The notes under the pieces: model-generated
The model's input: only the letters and a program-made list of their open reading frames with translations
Databases searched by the model: none
What the model was told of the DNA's origin: nothing
In this document: in pieces, positions 1 to 6,849 of the stretch
Layout: each line of letters begins with the position of its first letter
Numbering within the stretch: the first letter of the stretch is position 1
Made by a program: the position numbers and the translations under genes
Origin: JAAFHN01 sp031421855
Lineage (GTDB): Bacteria; Pseudomonadota; Gammaproteobacteria; Burkholderiales; Burkholderiaceae_C
Reading direction: 5' to 3'
NCBI GenBank assembly: GCA_031421855.1
Contig: JANOPN010000136.1
Location: 1-30,606 of the forward strand
Length of the DNA: 30,606 nt

Positions 1-54
1 GGCGGGCCTTACACGGACATCGTGACGCTTGGCGCGAATGGCGCATGGCGTTGA
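1..54 (+). CDS. 3' end of an upstream gene (partial)
   Basis: The first frame is open from the window edge to a TGA at 52-54. It encodes about 17 residues ending in ...TLGANGAWR. This could be the C-terminus of a gene beginning outside the window. It overlaps the candidate start of the next gene by about 17 nt, a spacing common in this window. The piece is too short to name a family, and the reading is tentative. Confidence 0.35.
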   Translation, partial: GGPYTDIVTLGANGAWR

Positions 55-400
55 AGCACGTGACGCGTTCAATGCAGCGGTTGGTTCGCTTACACAACGA
101 ATGAATGCACGCGCCCAAGCCAGCACGACCTTGGTTGAGATCTTGCAAGGCATTCAGAGGCTTGCTCCGATCGCGCTGGGTGGAGATTTGAGCCACGCAT
201 TGCAGGTGCTCGATCACTTTAAGGCGCAGCATGTGCAAGAGCTTGCGCGAATTGAGGCCATGCATCAGTGCGCGCTGAGCGCGTCACAGGCCACGGCATT
301 CGCAGGGTTGATGACGAATGCGGGGTTTCGAGATGCCCGCGCGAACGCATTGGAGTGTTCGCTTGGGTTGGTCGCCTGGGTCGTCACGGCGCACCGTTGA
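38..400 (+). CDS. small helical hypothetical protein
   Basis: This is an open frame of about 120 codons starting at ATG 38; TTG 29 and ATG 101 are alternatives. An in-frame stop at 23-25 shows that it does not extend upstream. The product is rich in Ala, Leu, Gln and His, with long amphipathic helical stretches. It has no signal peptide and no clear membrane segment. I do not recognise the family. The helical, Ala-rich composition recalls phasin-like proteins, but no diagnostic motif supports that. The residue composition looks coding, and the opposite-strand frames are shorter and look like shadows. Its overlap with the preceding open frame suggests it may be the last gene of an upstream operon. 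Confidence 0.45.
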   Translation: MAHGVEARDAFNAAVGSLTQRMNARAQASTTLVEILQGIQRLAPIALGGDLSHALQVLDHFKAQHVQELARIEAMHQCALSASQATAFAGLMTNAGFRDARANALECSLGLVAWVVTAHR

Positions 401-498
401 CCTAGCAATTCTGCATCTGAGCTTGGTTTGCACAAACCCCGCAGATTTCGTAACTCGCTTGTTCCTGCCGTTAACCCTTGGTTCATGCTTTTGCGGAA

Positions 499-522
499 AG
501 CCCTAGGCTAATTCCTAGGGCT
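499..522. promoter_or_regulatory. perfect 9-bp palindrome upstream of exbB
   Basis: AGCCCTAGG (499-507) and CCTAGGGCT (514-522) are exact reverse complements separated by six bases. They lie in the 238-nt gap (401-638) between the small hypothetical gene and exbB. Only a short, separated T run follows (531-535), so this is not a textbook terminator. It could be a weak terminator for the upstream gene or an operator for the exb-tonB operon. It does not look like a Fur box. I see nothing else definite in this gap. Confidence 0.4.
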
Positions 523-638
523 GCGCGCGGTTTTTATCACTCATAATCCGCGTCTTGGGCGAGCCTGCGAGTCAGCGGTTTGTCATTTTTGTGCGGAGCC
601 ACACTGGCCCCTGATTTTGTGAATTTTTGGAACGGATC

Positions 639-1505
639 ATGAAGACATCTCGCCTCCTGCAAACCATTTGCGGCGCCGCCATCGCGCTGTCCGCGCTCGT
701 GTTCAGTGTTTCTGGCTCCGCCCAGGCTCCTGCTTCGGCTCCTGCTGCGACCGCGCCTGCAACTACGTCTGCTGCTTCACCTGCCGCTCCTGCGGTGGCG
801 GGCGGCATCTCGAAAGCCGATGCGGCGAAACTCGGTACAGCAACCGCTGAAAACCCGTACGGCCTGAAGGCACTGTGGGCGCACGGTGACTTGGTGGATC
901 AAATCACCTTGGTGATTTTGATGATCATGTCGATGGCCAGCTGGTACGTGATCATCACCAAGTTTTTTGAGCAATCGAAGCTGTATCGCCATGCCAACGA
1001 TGCGACTGCGAATTTCTGGACCGCACCGACCGTAAAAGCCGGAGCTGAAGCCTTGAAAGCGGACAGCCCATTCAAATTCATCGCGGAGTCGGGCTTGGAA
1101 GCCACGAAGAAGCATGACGGCTTGCTGGGTCACATCGACTTGAACAGCTGGGTTACGCAGTCGATTCAACGCTCCATCGACAACATCCAGAGCCGCTTGC
1201 AAGAAGGCTTGTCGGTGCTGGCGACCGTCGGCTCAACTGCGCCGTTTGTCGGCTTGTTCGGCACCGTGATGGGCATCTACAACGCGCTGGTAAAAATTGG
1301 TTTGACCGGTCAAGCGTCGATTGACAAGGTGGCCGGCCCGGTGGGGTCCGCCCTGATCATGACCGCCATTGGACTTGCTGTGGCTGTGCCTGCGGTGTTG
1401 GGCTACAACTGGCTGGTTCGCCGCAACAAGGTTGCAATTGAGAAGGTGCGCGCCTTCGGCGGCGATTTGCATTCGGTGATTTTGGCCGACAGCGGCCGCA
1501 AGTGA
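639..1505 (+). CDS. exbB: ExbB, MotA/TolQ/ExbB proton-channel subunit
   Basis: This 288-residue inner-membrane protein forms the pentameric scaffold of the ExbB-ExbD-TonB motor. The motor uses proton-motive force to power TonB-dependent outer-membrane receptors. ATG 639 is chosen because a GGAACGG-type ribosome site lies just upstream; an in-frame TTG at 627 is less likely. The N-terminus has a signal-like segment (residues about 1-30, ending GSAQA), followed by an Ala/Pro/Thr-rich linker. The first membrane helix is near residues 75-100. The family signature STAPFVGLFGTVMGI and a final helix before VRRNK form the channel core. The long periplasmic N-terminal extension marks the longer ExbB subtype. 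It is first in an operon with two exbD genes and tonB. Confidence 0.93.
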   Translation: MKTSRLLQTICGAAIALSALVFSVSGSAQAPASAPAATAPATTSAASPAAPAVAGGISKADAAKLGTATAENPYGLKALWAHGDLVDQITLVILMIMSMASWYVIITKFFEQSKLYRHANDATANFWTAPTVKAGAEALKADSPFKFIAESGLEATKKHDGLLGHIDLNSWVTQSIQRSIDNIQSRLQEGLSVLATVGSTAPFVGLFGTVMGIYNALVKIGLTGQASIDKVAGPVGSALIMTAIGLAVAVPAVLGYNWLVRRNKVAIEKVRAFGGDLHSVILADSGRK

Positions 1506-1539
1506 CGGCATCGTTAACCGATAAGTCGGAGGCTGCAAT

Positions 1540-1971
1540 ATGTCAATGAGCATAGGCTCGGATTCTGGAGACGACGACACCGTCCTCTCAGACATCAACA
1601 CGACGCCCTTGGTCGACGTGATGCTGGTTTTGCTGATCATTTTCTTGATCACCATCCCGGTTGTCACCACGTCGGTCAAGGTCGAGTTGCCAAAAGAAAC
1701 ACTGCAAATCCGTGAGGCCAAGGCTGAGAACATCATCATCTCCGTCGACACCCAAGGACGTGTTTTTTACTACGACTCGCTGATCAAAAATCAACGCGAC
1801 TTGGTTGATCGATTGAAAAAAGTGTCAGTGCTCGATCCTCAGCCCGAGGTTCACATTCGCGGCGATGGGGCGGCGAACTACGAAGGCGTTGGGCGAGTCA
1901 TTTTGGCTGTTCAACGGGCTGGCATCGTCAAGGTTGCCTTTTTGACCGAGCCACCTGCGCTCGGCGGTTGA
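1540..1971 (+). CDS. exbD: ExbD, first copy
   Basis: This 143-residue protein has the ExbD/TolR layout: a short cytoplasmic N-terminus, one membrane helix and a periplasmic domain. The signature DINTTPLVDVMLVLLI carries the conserved membrane aspartate (D26) that handles protons in the ExbB channel. A GGAG ribosome site lies about 8 nt before ATG 1540. It sits 34 nt behind exbB and 13 nt before a second exbD. The periplasmic part differs clearly from the second copy, so the two are not a recent duplication. Confidence 0.93.
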   Translation: MSMSIGSDSGDDDTVLSDINTTPLVDVMLVLLIIFLITIPVVTTSVKVELPKETLQIREAKAENIIISVDTQGRVFYYDSLIKNQRDLVDRLKKVSVLDPQPEVHIRGDGAANYEGVGRVILAVQRAGIVKVAFLTEPPALGG

Positions 1972-1984
1972 TCAGGAGCCCAAT

Positions 1985-2416
1985 ATGTCTATGAATGTAG
2001 GAAGTTCGTCCGGGTCGGACGATCCCGAACCGATGATGGACATCAACACCACGCCATTGATTGACGTGATGCTGGTGTTGTTGATCATGCTAATCATCAC
2101 AATCCCGGTGCAATTGCACGCGGTGAACTTGGATATGCCGACCGGTAACCCACCTCCCAAATTGGTTGAGCCAGAGGTGGTGAAGCTTGATGTGGATGAG
2201 CGCGGGCAGATCTTCTGGAACGCCGAATTGGTCGGAAACCGGGGCGATTTGGAGCGTCGGATGTCTGAATCGGCGGCTAAAGCGGTCCAGCCGGAGATTC
2301 ATCTGAGGCCGAACAAGCTGGCAAAGTATGAGGTGGTCGCCCAAATTTTGGTGTCGTCACAGAAAATCGGTTTGACCAAGCTTGGCGTGGTCGGCGGCGA
2401 ACAGTTCTTGGAGTAG
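1985..2416 (+). CDS. exbD: ExbD, second copy
   Basis: This second ExbD-family protein, also 143 residues, shares the membrane signature DINTTPLIDVMLVLLI with conserved Asp27. Its periplasmic domain is divergent. AGGAG precedes ATG 1985 at good spacing, and the gene starts 13 nt behind the first exbD. Paired exbD genes beside tonB and exbB are known in Xanthomonas and several betaproteobacteria, where one copy can be needed only for some substrates. Whether the two form mixed dimers here cannot be told from sequence. tonB starts 8 nt downstream, so translation is probably coupled. Confidence 0.92.
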   Translation: MSMNVGSSSGSDDPEPMMDINTTPLIDVMLVLLIMLIITIPVQLHAVNLDMPTGNPPPKLVEPEVVKLDVDERGQIFWNAELVGNRGDLERRMSESAAKAVQPEIHLRPNKLAKYEVVAQILVSSQKIGLTKLGVVGGEQFLE

Positions 2417-2424
2417 CGATACCG

Positions 2425-3132
2425 ATGTTGACCGACTACGCAACCCAGTCGCGAAACAACAATAAGAAAAAGCCGGTTGGCTTGATCGTTGTTGTTCTGC
2501 TTCACGTCCTCGTGATTTACGCGATGATGTCGGGCTTGGCCAATAAAACACTTCAGATTGTCAAGAAACCTCTTGAAACCAAGATCATCGAAGAAGTTAA
2601 ACCGCCACCGCCTCCACCACCACCGCCTCCCCCCGAGGTGAAGAAGCCAAACGAGCCACCACCGCCCCAGCAGGCGCCACCGCCCCCGTTTGTGCCACCG
2701 CCTGAAGTGCAGGTTGCTGTTCAGTCAAATGCACCGCAGATCACCTCAAGTGCTGAGCCACCCAAACAGGTGTACGAGATCAAACCTCCGGTACCACCAG
2801 CCCCACCTGCACCGCCCGCCCCGCCTGCACCTCCACCGCCGAAGCCGACGCTTCGGGGTGTCGTCAAGGCCGCGAAATGTACAGCTAGGCCGGCGCCGGA
2901 GTATCCGGCCAAGGCGCAGTCGGCTGGTGTTGGAGCTGAGATCCGTGTTCACATTTATATGGGCAAAGATGGTGCTCCGGTTGACGTGAAGATCATCACG
3001 AACACCGCACCCGACAACGCCTCGCGTCGTTTGTTTGCGGCTGCGGTCACCGAATCCGCCCGAGGGTTCCGCTGTGAAGGCTCTGACGAGACGTACATTT
3101 TGGAGCAGGACTTTGGGTTTAAACCCGAGTGA
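2425..3132 (+). CDS. tonB: TonB energy-transducing protein
   Basis: This 235-residue TonB spans the periplasm and pulls on TonB boxes of outer-membrane receptors, driven by ExbBD. A basic N-terminus precedes one membrane helix (residues about 18-35), which contains a histidine (His27), as is typical for TonB. Residues about 60-140 form a very proline-rich rod with a run of 11 prolines and PAP repeats. Residues about 145-235 form the TonB C-terminal domain, with the ARPAPEYPAKAQ-type start seen in the family. Cys152 and Cys217 lie at either end of that domain and could form a disulfide. It is last in the operon, directly before a strong terminator. Confidence 0.93.
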   Translation: MLTDYATQSRNNNKKKPVGLIVVVLLHVLVIYAMMSGLANKTLQIVKKPLETKIIEEVKPPPPPPPPPPPEVKKPNEPPPPQQAPPPPFVPPPEVQVAVQSNAPQITSSAEPPKQVYEIKPPVPPAPPAPPAPPAPPPPKPTLRGVVKAAKCTARPAPEYPAKAQSAGVGAEIRVHIYMGKDGAPVDVKIITNTAPDNASRRLFAAAVTESARGFRCEGSDETYILEQDFGFKPE

Positions 3133-3150
3133 TGTTCTGAATGTGACCAT

Positions 3151-3179
3151 AAAAAAAGGCCCCTCGGGGCCTTTTTTTT
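3151..3179 (+). terminator. rho-independent terminator of exbBDD-tonB
   Basis: A GC-only stem, GGCCC pairing with GGGCC around a short CTCG loop, is extended by seven A-T pairs and ends in eight Ts. It starts 18 nt behind the tonB stop. The symmetric A and T runs mean it could also stop transcripts arriving from the minus-strand side. Confidence 0.9.
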
Positions 3180-3182
3180 GGT

Positions 3183-3287
3183 TAGAACTTACGCAAAATC
3201 GTCCCAGCTAGGCGTGGCGACAAAAATAGCGTGAACAGCACGCCTAGGAGCGGCAAAGCCGCTGGGGCGGCTTTACGTGAGTCTTAA
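3183..3287 (+). mobile_element. MITE-like element, copy 1
   Basis: This element of about 105 bp has imperfect terminal inverted repeats: TTAGAACTTACGCAAAA at the left and the complement of TTAAGACTCACGTAAAG at the right. It matches, in reverse orientation, a second copy at 17433-17537 along its whole length, including the inner block ACAGCACG(C/G)CTAGG. An inner perfect hairpin, AGCGGC-AAA-GCCGCT, sits at 3249-3263. There is no coding capacity. It lies between the tonB terminator and the 3' end of the NlpC gene. No clear target duplication is visible. Confidence 0.75.
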
Positions 3288-3300
3288 GGGTAAAACCGAC

Positions 3301-3927
3301 TCACTGCGCCGGTGTTGCAGCCACTGCGCGGCGAGCGCCATCGAAACGGTTTTCCCAGTAGGCTTTGTTCATGCTCTCGACCCGCACTTCGCCGCCCGGG
3401 CGCGGGCTGTGAACGAAACGGTTTTCGCCGATGTAGATGCCCACATGGCTGAACGAGCGCTTCAGGGTGTTGAAAAACACCAAGTCGCCGGGTTGAAGTT
3501 CGGTTTTGTCAATTTGCGTGGTGACTGCTGCTTGCTGCTCAGCCTTGCGAGGCAGCAACATGCCCGTCATTTGGTGATACACGGCACGCACGAAACCGCT
3601 GCAATCAAGTCCGCCATGCTCGGCGCTGTTGCCACCAAGCTTGTACGGCACACCAATGAATCCCATGGCGTGCACGACCAACCTTGAGGCTGCCTCGGAC
3701 AACTGCGTGGCGCTTTGCTGAATTTGCCCCACCAAGCCACGTTCGCGCAAGAATTGCACCATTTGATCGGGCTGAACGGCAGAGGCGGGCGCTTCGGCAG
3801 GCTGCGCGTGCGCCCACCCGAATGAACTGGCGCAAACCACAGCAACGACTGTGCGAGAAAACGCTGTCCTGCGGCTGAGAGGCCCGACATCGATTTTTCG
3901 AAAAATAGTCAAACAAATCAAAGACAT
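3301..3927 (-). CDS. NlpC/P60 family peptidoglycan endopeptidase
   Basis: This 208-residue secreted hydrolase is predicted to cut peptide stems of peptidoglycan in the periplasm. An N-terminal signal sequence covers residues about 1-41, with a long basic n-region ending in WAHAQ. The catalytic domain runs from about residue 80 to 205. The nucleophile is in GLDCSGFVRAVY (Cys109), the histidine in FSHVGIYIG (His161), and the third polar residue is probably His173 in FVHSP. The motif ELQPGDLVFF is typical of the family. The gene stands alone, faces the isochorismatase-family gene divergently across 140 nt, and its 3' end abuts the MITE-like element. Members of this size are usually called C40-family peptidases, and the exact bond cut is not predictable. 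Confidence 0.88.
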   Translation of the reverse strand: MSLICLTIFRKIDVGPLSRRTAFSRTVVAVVCASSFGWAHAQPAEAPASAVQPDQMVQFLRERGLVGQIQQSATQLSEAASRLVVHAMGFIGVPYKLGGNSAEHGGLDCSGFVRAVYHQMTGMLLPRKAEQQAAVTTQIDKTELQPGDLVFFNTLKRSFSHVGIYIGENRFVHSPRPGGEVRVESMNKAYWENRFDGARRAVAATPAQ

Positions 3928-4067
3928 ACACCGGCATTGTCACGCGAATCGAGTGCCGAGTCAAGCTGCCGTTAAACCCTGGCTCGATACTCATGACTTC
4001 AGTGCTGCCAGCCGGTTCTTCTCGGTCGAGGACAATACGCTGACAACTACTGCTTGACCAAAACACC

Positions 4068-4670
4068 ATGACCCTCGAAGCCGCCGACTGCCAATTGATT
4101 CTCATTGACCACCAAGGTCACCTGATGCCCGCGATTTCGGATGGCGCACTGGTGCTGCAGCGGGCAACCGTGTTGGCCCGCGTTGCGACCATCATGGGTG
4201 TACCCATCTTGGGAACCGAGCAAAACCCGGCCAAGTTGGGCCCGATCGCCGTTGATTTGCGTGAGCTTTGTCGCCAGGTTTTGCCCAAAATGAGTTTCAG
4301 CGCGTGCCGCGACGGTCTGGTCGATTTGATCGACGCAGCAGGCACACCCAAGGCTTCACCGAACGCGCGGTCGATCCCTAAGCATTTGCAAAAGCCCGTC
4401 GAAAATCAGCGCAAGCATTTGGTGCTTGCTGGGTGCGAAGCGCATGTGTGTTTGCTTCAAACTGCGCTTGATTTAATCGAAACCGACGAGTTCGACATCA
4501 CCATCGTGGTTGACGCTTGCGGCTCTCGAAAAAATAGCGACCGCGACGCGGCGTTTGACCGCTTGGCAAGCGAAGGCGCGCAGTTGATCACGACTGAGAT
4601 GGCCGCGTTTGAGTGGCTTGGCACCGCCGAGCACCCGCGTTTTCGCGATGTTCTCGCGCTCGTGAAGTAA
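4068..4670 (+). CDS. isochorismatase-family cysteine hydrolase
   Basis: This 200-residue cytosolic alpha/beta hydrolase belongs to the isochorismatase-like superfamily. The triad is visible: Asp14 in LILIDHQ, Lys74 in LPKMSFSAC, and the nucleophile Cys123 in AGCEAHVCLLQTAL. Residues about 10-180 cover the whole domain, so the protein is full length. The superfamily includes nicotinamidases, YcaC-like hydrolases and amidases, and the substrate cannot be assigned. The CEAHVC motif is common in the YcaC-like branch. There is no neighbouring siderophore or nicotinate gene to guide function. The start at ATG 4068 fits the family N-terminus, and the ribosome site is weak. Confidence 0.85.
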   Translation: MTLEAADCQLILIDHQGHLMPAISDGALVLQRATVLARVATIMGVPILGTEQNPAKLGPIAVDLRELCRQVLPKMSFSACRDGLVDLIDAAGTPKASPNARSIPKHLQKPVENQRKHLVLAGCEAHVCLLQTALDLIETDEFDITIVVDACGSRKNSDRDAAFDRLASEGAQLITTEMAAFEWLGTAEHPRFRDVLALVK

Positions 4671-4753
4671 CCAACGCCCGCCTGCGGATTGTGTCTGTCG
4701 TGCAAATGCTCGAACGCTGTCATCAATCGCCTCACATCACCCGTTAAGCACGA

Positions 4754-5836
4754 ATGAAACGAACCCGAAAAATCCGCGACTACCTCACTGCTGCCTTGTG
4801 CGCGTCAACCGTTGCATTCGTCCATCACTCGAGCGTTGCCCAACCCGCCGGTTCAGTGCCGATCTTGCCGCCCGGTGTGGCGGAAAAAATCGCCGCCACC
4901 TTGACTCCGGCCCCTACCGTTGCTGACTTTGCGGTGTTGTTCCGCTCGCGGCGGTTTGCTGAAGTTGAGCGTGTCGCCAATGCCCGTTTATCCGTTGATC
5001 CAAAAGACGCGGTGTCGTTGGTCGCCAAAAGCAGTGCCATCGTGGGTGTCGGTGCCAGCTCGCGCCTAGACGAAGCCGCGAGTCTGGCCGAGCGCTGCGT
5101 CGAGGCGCAACCCAACTACTCAAATTGCCATGAGGCGCTGGGCAACGCGTTGGGCACCAAGGCGATGACCGGTGGCATCACGAGCGCTTTAGGCTACGCG
5201 ACCAAAATCCGCGACGCTTACAAGCGTGCGGTGGAGCTTTCGCCGACCAACCACATGGCGCGGTTCTCACTCTTGCAGTACTACAGCGCGGCCCCCAGCT
5301 TTTTGGGTGGAGGCAAGGGAAGGGCCAAAGAGTTGGTGGAGCAAACTCGGGTGAGCTATCCCGACGCAGCCAAATTGCTGAATGCGGCTGTTTTGTTGGG
5401 GGAGGAGAATTTTTCCGTCGCAGAACAACTTGCTTTAGAAGTTGACACCCGAAGCAACGACGACTTGGCCCAACAACAGCGCGTGGTGTTGTCTGGCGTT
5501 GGTGCCAAGTACGTCAACGATAGAAAATATGCCGACGCGCAGCGCGTGTTTACCGAGTTACAGCGTCGCTACCCGCGCAACGAGATCGGTGTTTATGGCT
5601 TGGGACGTGTACAAGCCAGCCTAGGCAAGCACCTAGAGGCGGTTGCACTGTACGACGAGGCCATTGCCATCTACCCCGGTGCGACCATGTTGTACCGCCG
5701 CGCGCAAAGCCTGCAGGCCTTGGGTGACAAAGCCGCGGCGATCAAATCCTATGACGCAGCCTTGGCCGCCCGACCCGCACTGGGCAAAAGCAGCACCAAT
5801 GACGCAAAAGAGCAGTTGGCAGCTCTCAAATCGTGA
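4754..5836 (+). CDS. secreted tetratricopeptide-repeat protein
   Basis: This 360-residue protein has a cleavable signal peptide (residues about 1-30, cut near SVAQ), so it is probably periplasmic. The rest is helical and shows TPR-like units. The clearest are near the C-terminus, such as LGRVQASLGKHLEAVALYDEAI followed by LYRRAQSLQALGDKAAAIKSYDAAL. A weaker unit near residues 95-125 contains the pattern AQPNYSNCHEALGNAL. TPR proteins usually scaffold protein contacts, and no enzyme motif is visible. It stands alone, 83 nt behind the isochorismatase-family gene, and a dispersed repeat begins 10 nt after its stop. Confidence 0.8.
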   Translation: MKRTRKIRDYLTAALCASTVAFVHHSSVAQPAGSVPILPPGVAEKIAATLTPAPTVADFAVLFRSRRFAEVERVANARLSVDPKDAVSLVAKSSAIVGVGASSRLDEAASLAERCVEAQPNYSNCHEALGNALGTKAMTGGITSALGYATKIRDAYKRAVELSPTNHMARFSLLQYYSAAPSFLGGGKGRAKELVEQTRVSYPDAAKLLNAAVLLGEENFSVAEQLALEVDTRSNDDLAQQQRVVLSGVGAKYVNDRKYADAQRVFTELQRRYPRNEIGVYGLGRVQASLGKHLEAVALYDEAIAIYPGATMLYRRAQSLQALGDKAAAIKSYDAALAARPALGKSSTNDAKEQLAALKS

Positions 5837-5846
5837 TCTTGATGAC

Positions 5847-5897
5847 TTTTTGGCACTTGGTCGCCGGATTCATTGGGTTTGTTGCTATCAAAATCAA
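5847..5897 (+). repeat. dispersed 50-bp repeat, copy R1
   Basis: The core is TTGGTCGCCGGATTCATTG followed by GGTTTGTTGCTAT and an A-rich end. It begins 10 nt behind the TPR gene stop, in the same orientation as that gene. Six other copies occur in the window (11626, 13712, 14423, 16611 reversed, 17689, 30363). It has no strong dyad symmetry, unlike REP elements. Confidence 0.85.
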
Positions 5898-5913
5898 AGT
5901 GAATTGGCGCCGA

Positions 5914-6849
5914 TCAGTACGTGATGGTGAGCGTGCGCGCTTGTGATCCGTTGCATGTGGCGGCGGCGCAAATACCTGACTGGCCTGCAATCATGTTGGC
6001 GTTGACCGTGAAGCCTTGCGCGAACCCTGTGCCGGTGCTTGATGCGCTGCTCAAGGCCAGCGTGTAGTTCAGTCCAACAATGGTGCCGCTCGTTGCATCC
6101 AGCGCCAGCGTGTAGGCGGTTGATGCGGTGCAGCTGACGCTGAACGCTGTATTGCCCGTCAACGCAGTGGTGCGAAATGAGTCGTAATTCAACGCCAACG
6201 CACTCGGGGCTGAACTGATGTAGCAAGACGACGGCTTGCTCACCGTCAAGCCGATGGTTCCGGTTGATTGAACAGTCCCGGTTCGGCTGGTGAGCCGAAC
6301 GGTGACGCCAACTGTCAGGTCGTCGTAGATGCCCGCAGGTTGTGCCACACCGCCGTAGTTGGCTTGGGTCACCCGGGCATAGTACGGAAAGGAGAAACTT
6401 TGAGATGTTGTGGCAGCCGAGCTGAACGTGATCGTGGGTTGCAGGCCTCCGCCCGTTGCGTTTCCTGGTGCCCTGCCGTTGCCTTCTGACCAAGCGCCCG
6501 TGAAGCCGCTGTTCCTGTAGACAGCGTAGTTCATCTGCTGGGCACCTGTTTGACGGGTCATCTCGCGCCCCGCTGTGCCGTCGGGGTTCTCGCCCAAACC
6601 CAGTCCGATGTAGATGACTTGCGTCAGCGCGTCAGTCGTGAGGCGTGAGCAAGTCACGGTGATGCTGCCTGTGAAGTCCAAGTTGCCCGAAGCGGGGGTC
6701 GTTCCCGAGGCGCTGGTGGCGCTTAAGCCGGTGCATGCGATCGCTGCATGGGCTTGAGTGGTGACCCACGAGGCGGCAAGCGCCAATGCCGTCATGCAGC
6801 CAAGGCGCGAAAACGCCGAGCCGCTCAATCGCCGGTTTTTGTGACTCAT
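5914..6849 (-). CDS. two-domain spore coat U (SCPU) protein, probable pilus tip adhesin
   Basis: This 311-residue secreted protein has two spore-coat-U-like domains. The N-terminal one (about residues 38-195) starts at IACTGLSATSASG. The C-terminal one (about 205-311) starts near SSCYISSAPSALALNYDSF and ends with the family hallmark RTLTITY. The signal peptide ends around AHAA. By position (last gene, after the usher) and two-domain build it matches CsuE, the tip adhesin of Csu-type pili. ATG 6849 is chosen because it overlaps the usher stop as ATGA and has GGAG upstream; an in-frame ATG at 6867 is less likely. The C-terminal hallmark is intact, so the protein is complete. Confidence 0.88.
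   Translation of the reverse strand: MSHKNRRLSGSAFSRLGCMTALALAASWVTTQAHAAIACTGLSATSASGTTPASGNLDFTGSITVTCSRLTTDALTQVIYIGLGLGENPDGTAGREMTRQTGAQQMNYAVYRNSGFTGAWSEGNGRAPGNATGGGLQPTITFSSAATTSQSFSFPYYARVTQANYGGVAQPAGIYDDLTVGVTVRLTSRTGTVQSTGTIGLTVSKPSSCYISSAPSALALNYDSFRTTALTGNTAFSVSCTASTAYTLALDATSGTIVGLNYTLALSSASSTGTGFAQGFTVNANMIAGQSGICAAATCNGSQARTLTITY

Noticed and set aside
2590..2850. Proline-codon tandem repeats in tonB as a possible minisatellite or CRISPR-like array
   Set aside because: The repeats encode the normal TonB proline rod; there are no spacers or uniform units.
3241..3263. AGCGGC-AAA-GCCGCT hairpin as a separate terminator for the NlpC gene
   Set aside because: It belongs to the MITE-like element, recurs in modified form in copy 2, and has no adjacent T run on the needed strand.
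5894..6493. Minus-strand 199-codon frame over the SCPU tip gene
   Set aside because: It is out of frame with the clear SCPU protein and is rich in His, Arg and Gln, so it is a shadow.
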